A stretch of 64,000 nt of DNA, taken from contig NW_025064893.1 of assembly GCF_019112545.1 (NCBI RefSeq), positions 1,348,305-1,412,304 on the forward strand, read 5' to 3'. Numbering within the stretch: position 1 is the first letter of the stretch; each line of letters opens with the position of its first letter. The notes beneath the pieces were generated by a model. It ran no database searches, was not told the DNA's origin, and saw only the letters and a list, made by a program, of their open reading frames with translations. The DNA is from Guyanagaster necrorhizus (lineage: Eukaryota > Basidiomycota > Agaricomycetes > Agaricales > Physalacriaceae). Positions 59,437-64,000 of this stretch are shown here, in pieces. A program made the translations under genes and the position numbers.

Positions 59437-59945
59437 TGTTAGACTCAAATCCCATGTGACAATCATCATGTGATAAACAGTTCGGTACCTCGCACTTCGG
59501 GTATGTCCGATTGAGTTCACTTATGTGACAAGAGTGTTGTGTGGTTCAAGACCCAACGAATTAGTTGAGTTCGAGATAAGATAGTGGGGTATAAACTTTA
59601 GTTCGAGACTGGGGTATTACAGCGAGAACTAGGCTACTTAAATACCGTTTAGCTATCACGCTATAAATAACTATTCACAAAAGATATTGTCTGCTGTAGA
59701 GCTATTCCCCCTACCGTTGCCAGGCTCTCCACAAAGGCTGTTGTCTTGCTGCAGAGCTGTAGTCGTGCACTGCAATTCGAGGACAAAACGAGCATTGTCT
59801 CTCCCTTCACAGCACACAGCAGCGCAGCAGGAGAATGACCGTCTTGGGTTGCTGTGTGGGCATTCTCACGGTCACGTGTGCAGATAGGGGTCACTTTCAA
59901 GAAAGAAAGAAATAAAAATGGGAAGTAAAGGGAAAAATCATAACA
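59437..59945 (-). repeat. Element H 3' LTR
   Basis: 509 bases from TGTTAGACTC to CATAACA, followed by TCACCCCCTCCTTAAG, the polypurine tract complement. Confidence 0.92.
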
Positions 59946-61312
59946 TCACCCCCTCCTTAAGACCATCGTCCCGATGGTTAAGTTAGGTCAGTTCCCCGCC
60001 CCAGGCAGGAGGTGGCCGATCTGCTGGACCCATTTGTCGGCTTGCAGATTCATAAAGACATTGACCGGTGTAGTGTTTAGTGTCCTCTTGCAGGATCTCG
60101 AACTGTGAGAGTGGTGTTTTCTTTGTTGGGTTGGTTGAGCGGTCTGTGTCTTCTGTTATATCATGACTTTTGATGTGTCGCAGACTGCCTGTGGACTCAT
60201 CGTGTAGTTGAGGCACATTGCTTCTCGTTGTATGTCCCATCGTATCATCTTCATCGACCCCTTGTTGTTGATTATATTGACTCTGCCCTTCCATCACTAC
60301 TTGAGATATGCCACTCTTGGCATAAATCTCCTCTTGTAGTGTTTCTTTGCCCATCCTCGGATGTCAAATCTTTGGGGCCCTTGATCACAATGATCTTCTT
60401 CGAGAAGCGATGAATGATGGTAATAATGGTGCCATGTATGGGAAGTTTGTGTCTCATCTTTGTTGATTGCCATCAGGAAATGATTGACTGATGACATGTG
60501 CATCTGTTGTAGCCACCGTTTTCATGAAGCAGTCAACAATGATGATGAATGGTCCACCCATCAGTGTTAATGAAGTCGGGGCCACCCCTTTGATCCAGTC
60601 TGTTGGATATATAGGGGTCAAATTCCATCCTTCATAAATGGCTCCCCTTCCCTAGATTCCCCCAATGAAATAATGTTGTTACCCAATGGGTATTATTATT
60701 ATAGCGAGGGGTGTGTTTTTGTCGTTAGGTTCCTGTCACTGATTAAGTGATGGGGTTCTGGTTTGATCCGGTATGTTGGATCCTTTTTAGATACGTTCCG
60801 TTTCTCCAGTCGCCAGCGCCACTCCAATGAGATAATATCATTGCTAGAGAAGTTCGATATTATGGTGAGGAGTTTTTTGTCGGTATTGTGTTTGGAGTGT
60901 CATTGTAGTGACACTCTATTGGATTCGTTTTCTATGATATAGTCAGAACCCTGTTCTGCACTGTCCAGAAATTCCCTGGTCCTTTGGGCAATTTCCTCGT
61001 TTCGATGTGTGTTGTCTGGCAGATCATGCCGATGAATGATCCGCCCTTTGGGAGTTAATTAATTCATGAAATTATAGTTCCTCCGTTGTTCTCGGTTCTT
61101 TGCCGATTATGATTTCTGATATAGAGATCGGTTGTCGGCCCTGAGGGGTTGCTGATATCTCCCCTTTGTGTCCTGTCGGTTCCAACAATGTTCGTCTTGT
61201 TCGAAGAGCGGTTTACTGTGCGTCCAGTATTAGGTCGTGATAAATACGTCGATTAAAATATGCCTAAAGCAAATGTAGTAGTTACTATAGAAGAGAAAAA
61301 ATATCAGTTCGT
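59946..61312 (-). pseudogene. Element H pol remnant
   Basis: About 1.4 kb in place of some 4 kb of pol. The frame ending at 59,983 starts as integrase (ETLQEEIYAKSGISQVV, like WAKILQDEVYAKYGMPQVV) and, after a deletion, ends as the usual pol C-terminus (SASRQMGPADRPPPAWGGELT). A corrupted RNase H block (DKKLLTII..., then ISLEWRW where the full copies have EWRHYLIG) is visible near 60,890-60,810. No protease, RT active site or chromodomain core found. Confidence 0.72.
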
Positions 61313-63379
61313 TCATTTAGTCTGTGGCCGAGTTTCTGGGCTCGGCCAGTACTGTTCAGTAATATCCATCCGGATACCGTTCCGGGTGTGATGATTCTTC
61401 GTCGTCTTGGGGATCGGAACCCCTGGTTCCTGAGCCCCATGGCCATATGCCAGGGCAATTGTCTCAGCCCGTTGTTGTTGTCGTTGTTTGTATATCTTGA
61501 TGGTGCGGCCTTTCCATTCGTCGTACCCTATCAGGATATGCTGTTCTTTGATTATCGTTAGGAAGATGGGTGGTAGTCCCATCTTGATACATTCGACCAT
61601 GTATCCTGTGTCAGTGGTGTCGTCCTGTATGCCAGCGAGTGTACCGAGTTGTTCTAATGTCGTGAAGTAGTCGGTAGTTGTCTTTCCCGCCAGCTTGTGT
61701 TCCTTCATCTGTTGTCTGTAGATGTCGGGAATGGTAATTGTCGGGATCGGGATCCCGCCATCGGTCGGTTGTTCCCTTCTTGGGATGATGCTACTGTATG
61801 GTGGCGGCTGCTCGGCAGGTGATTGTGGCACTATTGGCAGCTTCCTTTGCCGTTGGTATTGCTGAGTTGCCTGTGGTCGATTCGTGTCCGGCCGAGATGC
61901 TGTTCCAGGGAAGGTGGAGGTGTTATGCAAATGCCGAGGTGGTGCTGTCATTGTCGTGGATGCCGATTCCACGGGTTGTATGTTCGGTTTCCACGGCTTG
62001 GTTGTCGTTTGTCTGCCATTGTTTGGCTGTGTCGGCTTCATCTGGTAATGCAAAATTTGTTGATTAATATTAAAATTGGCCTGTCTCAGGGCCGCATGTC
62101 GTGAAACCTCCCCCTCTTCCTGTCCTTCTTTATTTTCTTTGGATTCAAAGGGAAGGTCCCCGACCTCCCCTATTGAACCCTCCTCCCCGTCGTCCGCTTC
62201 GCCGTCCTGGTCCCATATTTCCCCTCCGAGGAGGGAAATTTCAGCTAGGTCGTAAGTTGTCGGTTTGGCGGGTCTGGGGTTCGGTACTTGGTCCAGCGTC
62301 CTCTGGGCTGGGGTGAGGAGAAGGCTCCCGCCCAGGCTGCTGTTGCTCATGCTCGGCCTGTTTCCCTACTGTGTTTGTCGCCACTGCTCAGCTATATCGA
62401 CGGAAATTCCTGTAAAATCGGGGTTGAAGGAAGAGGGCGGCCACTGGTCCATCAAGAAACCGTTTAAGGTCTCCTGTGGAGTCGATGTGCTGGCTGTCCC
62501 CTTCAATCGATCCCCGATCCGCCGATATTCCGTTTCCTTGATATGGGATGCTGTCGGTGTCTGCGATAGTATCCGTTCCATATGATAGTGGGCAGCCGTC
62601 ATCGAGCTCGTCGGCATCGAGCTCTTCTTGTCTGGGGACATTGTCGCTATAGATGACTCTGTCAGCGGGTCCCACCCATGGGTCAGACTTGGTGGAGGAA
62701 GGGGTGGGCTGTTGGAATGGGGAGTCGAGAGTGCTGGTGTTGACCAAGGTGCCGCTGTCGGTACTTCCAGCCTCTCTCCTTTGCTGCTCTTCCTCTCGTG
62801 CTCGGAGATACCTCCCGAAGAGGTCATTCTCCCTGTAGATCTCATTGTCGACATGGATTTGAATGGCGGCATGCCACCAGTCATGCTGCCTGCTGAGGTC
62901 GTTTCTAGCCTTTGTCCTGTTGTCAGTGCTGTTCTCTCATACTGACGCTGTATGATGGGATCCCCGTGTCCTAGTACTGGTCCCATGAGCCATCTGTGAG
63001 CTGTCCAGGGAGTCTCTGGCACGGTGCCCGATGCTGGTGCCAGAGACTGAGGTTGTTGTCCTTGGTGCTCGGGTACTGTGCTGGGGGGATGGGACGGTGA
63101 CATTGGACCTAGGTCGTCGGAACCCTGTTGCCCATGGGTTTCCAGGGTCCCGAATGACCGCTGGGGGTGGTCGTGGGGGGTATGCATGCTGACGGGGTTG
63201 TTCCTCTTCTTCTTCCATCGGGCGTTCCGAAGACGTTCTCCCAGAGACGTCTTCGGAGTCGACTCCCTCTGGCTGGTCGGGCTGTCGGGACATCGAAGGT
63301 CGAGTGGAAGAAGGGATGTTATGAAGAGGAAGATCCGGTGTAGCATTTCGTAGAATTCGGCGAATACATTGAAATTCAT
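61313..63379 (-). CDS. Element H gag-frame ORF (one TAG), overlapping ORF1
   Basis: A frame of 689 codons from the ATG at 63,379 (MNFNVFAEFYEMLHR) to 61,313, interrupted by one TAG at 62,366-62,368, a plausible CAG change. A second ATG just after it (62,350, MSNSSLGGSLLL) could start gag alone. Downstream of the TAG: acidic linker EIWDQDGEADDGEEGS, then Pro/Thr-rich sequence, then the C-terminal half of the capsid (MKEHKLAGKTTTDYFTTLEQL, GYMVECIKMGLPPIFLTII, IGYDEWKGRTIKIYKQR). The front half of the capsid and the CCHC knuckle found in B are missing, so it is a shortened gag. The first 992 bases overlap ORF1 in a +1-shifted frame. Whether this upstream part is translated is unknown. Confidence 0.6.
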
Positions 63380-63533
63380 GATAGTGACGGATAGACCAGG
63401 CGATAATCGAATGATGTCCGCGGCAAAGCTGTACGAGCACCAGTAGACCGACTAGAATTCCGATAATAGCAATGAAGAGTTTAAAAAACTCGTGAGTGAA
63501 GTTTGGGTTGGAGGGATTAAGTGTGATGGGCAT
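62388..63533 (-). CDS. Element H ORF1: N-terminally membrane-anchored protein (one TGA)
   Basis: Upstream ORF of 381 residues, broken only by TGA at 62,937-62,939. It begins MPITLNPSNPNFTHEFFK, then one strongly hydrophobic helix (LFIAIIGILVGLLVLVQLC, about residues 19-37). A basic stretch (RHYHEFQCIRRILRN) and a Ser/Pro/Glu-rich region with EEEEEQ follow. Beyond the TGA come a helical charged part (IQIHVDNEIYRENDLFGRYL, RAREEEQQRREA) and the block CPLSYGTDTIADTDSIP...GDLKRFLDGPVAALFLQPRFYRNF. A and B share both ends in the same frame, so it is an inherited protein of this family. No known domain recognised; role unknown. The missing signal peptide cleavage and the short N-terminus suggest a type-III-like anchor rather than a classical envelope. 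Confidence 0.65.
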
Positions 63534-63574
63534 TCAGTTTCTCAGCACAGTTGGGCTTGAGAAAGGGAAGCGAA

Positions 63575-63587
63575 AGTCTCAAACTAA
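63575..63587 (-). promoter_or_regulatory. Primer-binding site of element H
   Basis: Minus strand TTAGTTTGAGACT, one base inside the 5' LTR. It pairs with the LTR motif at 63,750-63,762 (minus AGTCTCGAACTAA) at 12 positions plus one possible G-U pair. Confidence 0.7.
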
Positions 63588-63588
63588 T

Positions 63589-64000
63589 TGTTAGACTCAA
63601 ATCCCATGTGACAATCATCACGTGATAAACAGTTCAGTACCTCGCACTTCAGATATGTCCGACTGAGTTCACTTATGTGACAAGAGTGTTGTGTGGTTCA
63701 AGACCCAATGAATTAGTTGAGTTCGAGATAAGATGGTGGGGTATAAACTTTAGTTCGAGACTGGGGTATTACAGCGAGAACTAGGCTACTTAAATACCGT
63801 TTAGCTATCATGCTATAAATAACTGTTCACAAAAGATATTGTCTGCTGTAGAGCTATTCCCCCTACCATTGCCAGGCTCTCCACAAAGGCTGTTGTCTTG
63901 CTGCGGAGCTGTAGTCGTGCACTGCAATTCGAGGACAAAACGAGCATTGTCTCTCCCTTCACAGCACACAGCAGCGCAGCAGGAGAATGACCGTCTTGGG
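63589..64000 (-). repeat. Element H 5' LTR, cut by window end
   Basis: First 412 bases of the LTR as seen on the plus strand, TGTTAGACTC onward, matching 59,437-59,848 with 11 transitions and no indel by eye. Confidence 0.92.

Larger units (their letters stand above)
50908..64000 (-). mobile_element. Element F: Ty3/Gypsy chromovirus in C's gag, interrupted by G
   Basis: Minus strand. The 3' LTR is at 50,908-51,376 and internal sequence runs to 53,741, where G is inserted in the RT. The rest of F, its 5' LTR and its right target duplicate (left flank TCTAT) lie beyond the window edge. The end coordinate is the window limit. Confidence 0.82.
53742..64000 (-). mobile_element. Element G: Ty3/Gypsy chromovirus in F's RT, interrupted by H
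   Basis: Minus strand. The 3' LTR is at 53,742-54,258 and internal sequence at 54,259-59,436, where H is inserted in the capsid region. The remainder lies to the right of the window. Left flank of the insertion is CTAGT. The end coordinate is the window limit. Confidence 0.84.
59437..64000 (-). mobile_element. Element H: youngest copy, pol-deleted derivative
   Basis: Minus strand. The 3' LTR is at 59,437-59,945. The 5' LTR starts at 63,589 and is cut by the window end after 412 bases. The internal part is only about 3.6 kb: ORF1, an overlapping gag-frame ORF, and a short pol remnant. CpG is frequent and stops are few, unlike all other copies. The visible LTR parts differ at 11 positions in about 410, all transitions. 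Left flank is ATACT. No RT or protease remains, so movement would need helpers. Confidence 0.88.

Noticed and set aside
62388..63533. ORF1 as a retroviral envelope
   Set aside because: It lies before gag, not after pol. It has one N-terminal helix without a signal-cleavage pattern, and no fusion-peptide or glycoprotein features are visible.
20650..64000. Classical RIP (repeat-induced point mutation)
   Set aside because: Decay is all transitions, but in the H LTRs most changes fall at CpG with some at CpA. RIP as known in Ascomycota prefers CpA and saturates copies. Methyl-cytosine deamination explains this better, though counts are needed.
1..64000. CRISPR arrays, bacterial operons, rRNA genes
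   Set aside because: None seen. The repeats present are LTRs and transposon paralogues, and gene structure is eukaryotic throughout.

Overview
The window reads as nuclear DNA of an Agaricomycete-type basidiomycete. Its genes are split by many GT-AG introns of about 43-80 bases, are densely packed on both strands, and include fungal-typical products (fungal porin, COX20, a cerato-platanin, a Cdc25-like rhodanese phosphatase). It has two very different halves.

Bases 1 to about 20,200 are a gene-rich segment. In order: a clipped unrecognised minus-strand gene; mitochondrial porin/VDAC (+); a bestrophin-like anion-channel gene broken by stops and frameshifts (+); a small mitochondrial membrane protein (-); a homeodomain factor (-) sharing a 140-bp divergent promoter with an inositol-monophosphatase family gene (+); a Cdc25-like rhodanese phosphatase (+), tail to tail with the cytochrome oxidase assembly factor COX20 (-); a secreted cerato-platanin (-); an intron-containing tRNA-Lys(UUU); an FAD amine oxidase (-); a large Ser/Thr kinase (-); and a kinase-like relic at the edge. 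Nothing suggests a single pathway, although three products (porin, COX20, the small membrane protein) are mitochondrial.

From about 20,600 to 64,000 the window is a nest of Ty3/Gypsy chromovirus-type LTR retrotransposons, all related to each other. I call them A-H. E is the oldest visible gag relic. C is inserted into E, D into the first bases of C's LTR, A into C's integrase, B into A's upstream ORF, F into C's gag, G into F's reverse transcriptase, and H into G's gag. A, B and D have exact 5-bp target-site duplications (GTAGC, AGGAT, TTGTT). C, F, G and H run off the right edge. Complete copies run LTR - primer site - ORF1 (one N-terminal membrane segment) - gag with CCHC knuckle - protease - RT - RNase H - integrase - chromodomain - polypurine tract - LTR. 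Most copies are heavily decayed by transitions, with CpG and CGA codons largely lost. H is the least decayed, but its pol is reduced to fragments.

The most interesting signals are: a 13-nt primer-binding site just inside the 5' LTR that is the reverse complement of the predicted 5' end of the element's own transcript, co-varying between copies (Tf1-like self-priming); a membrane-anchored ORF1 overlapping the gag frame by about 1 kb; and loss of the second catalytic Asp of RT (YLDN/YLNN) in three separate copies. All alignments were made by eye, so exon edges and domain limits are approximate unless frame consistency is stated.
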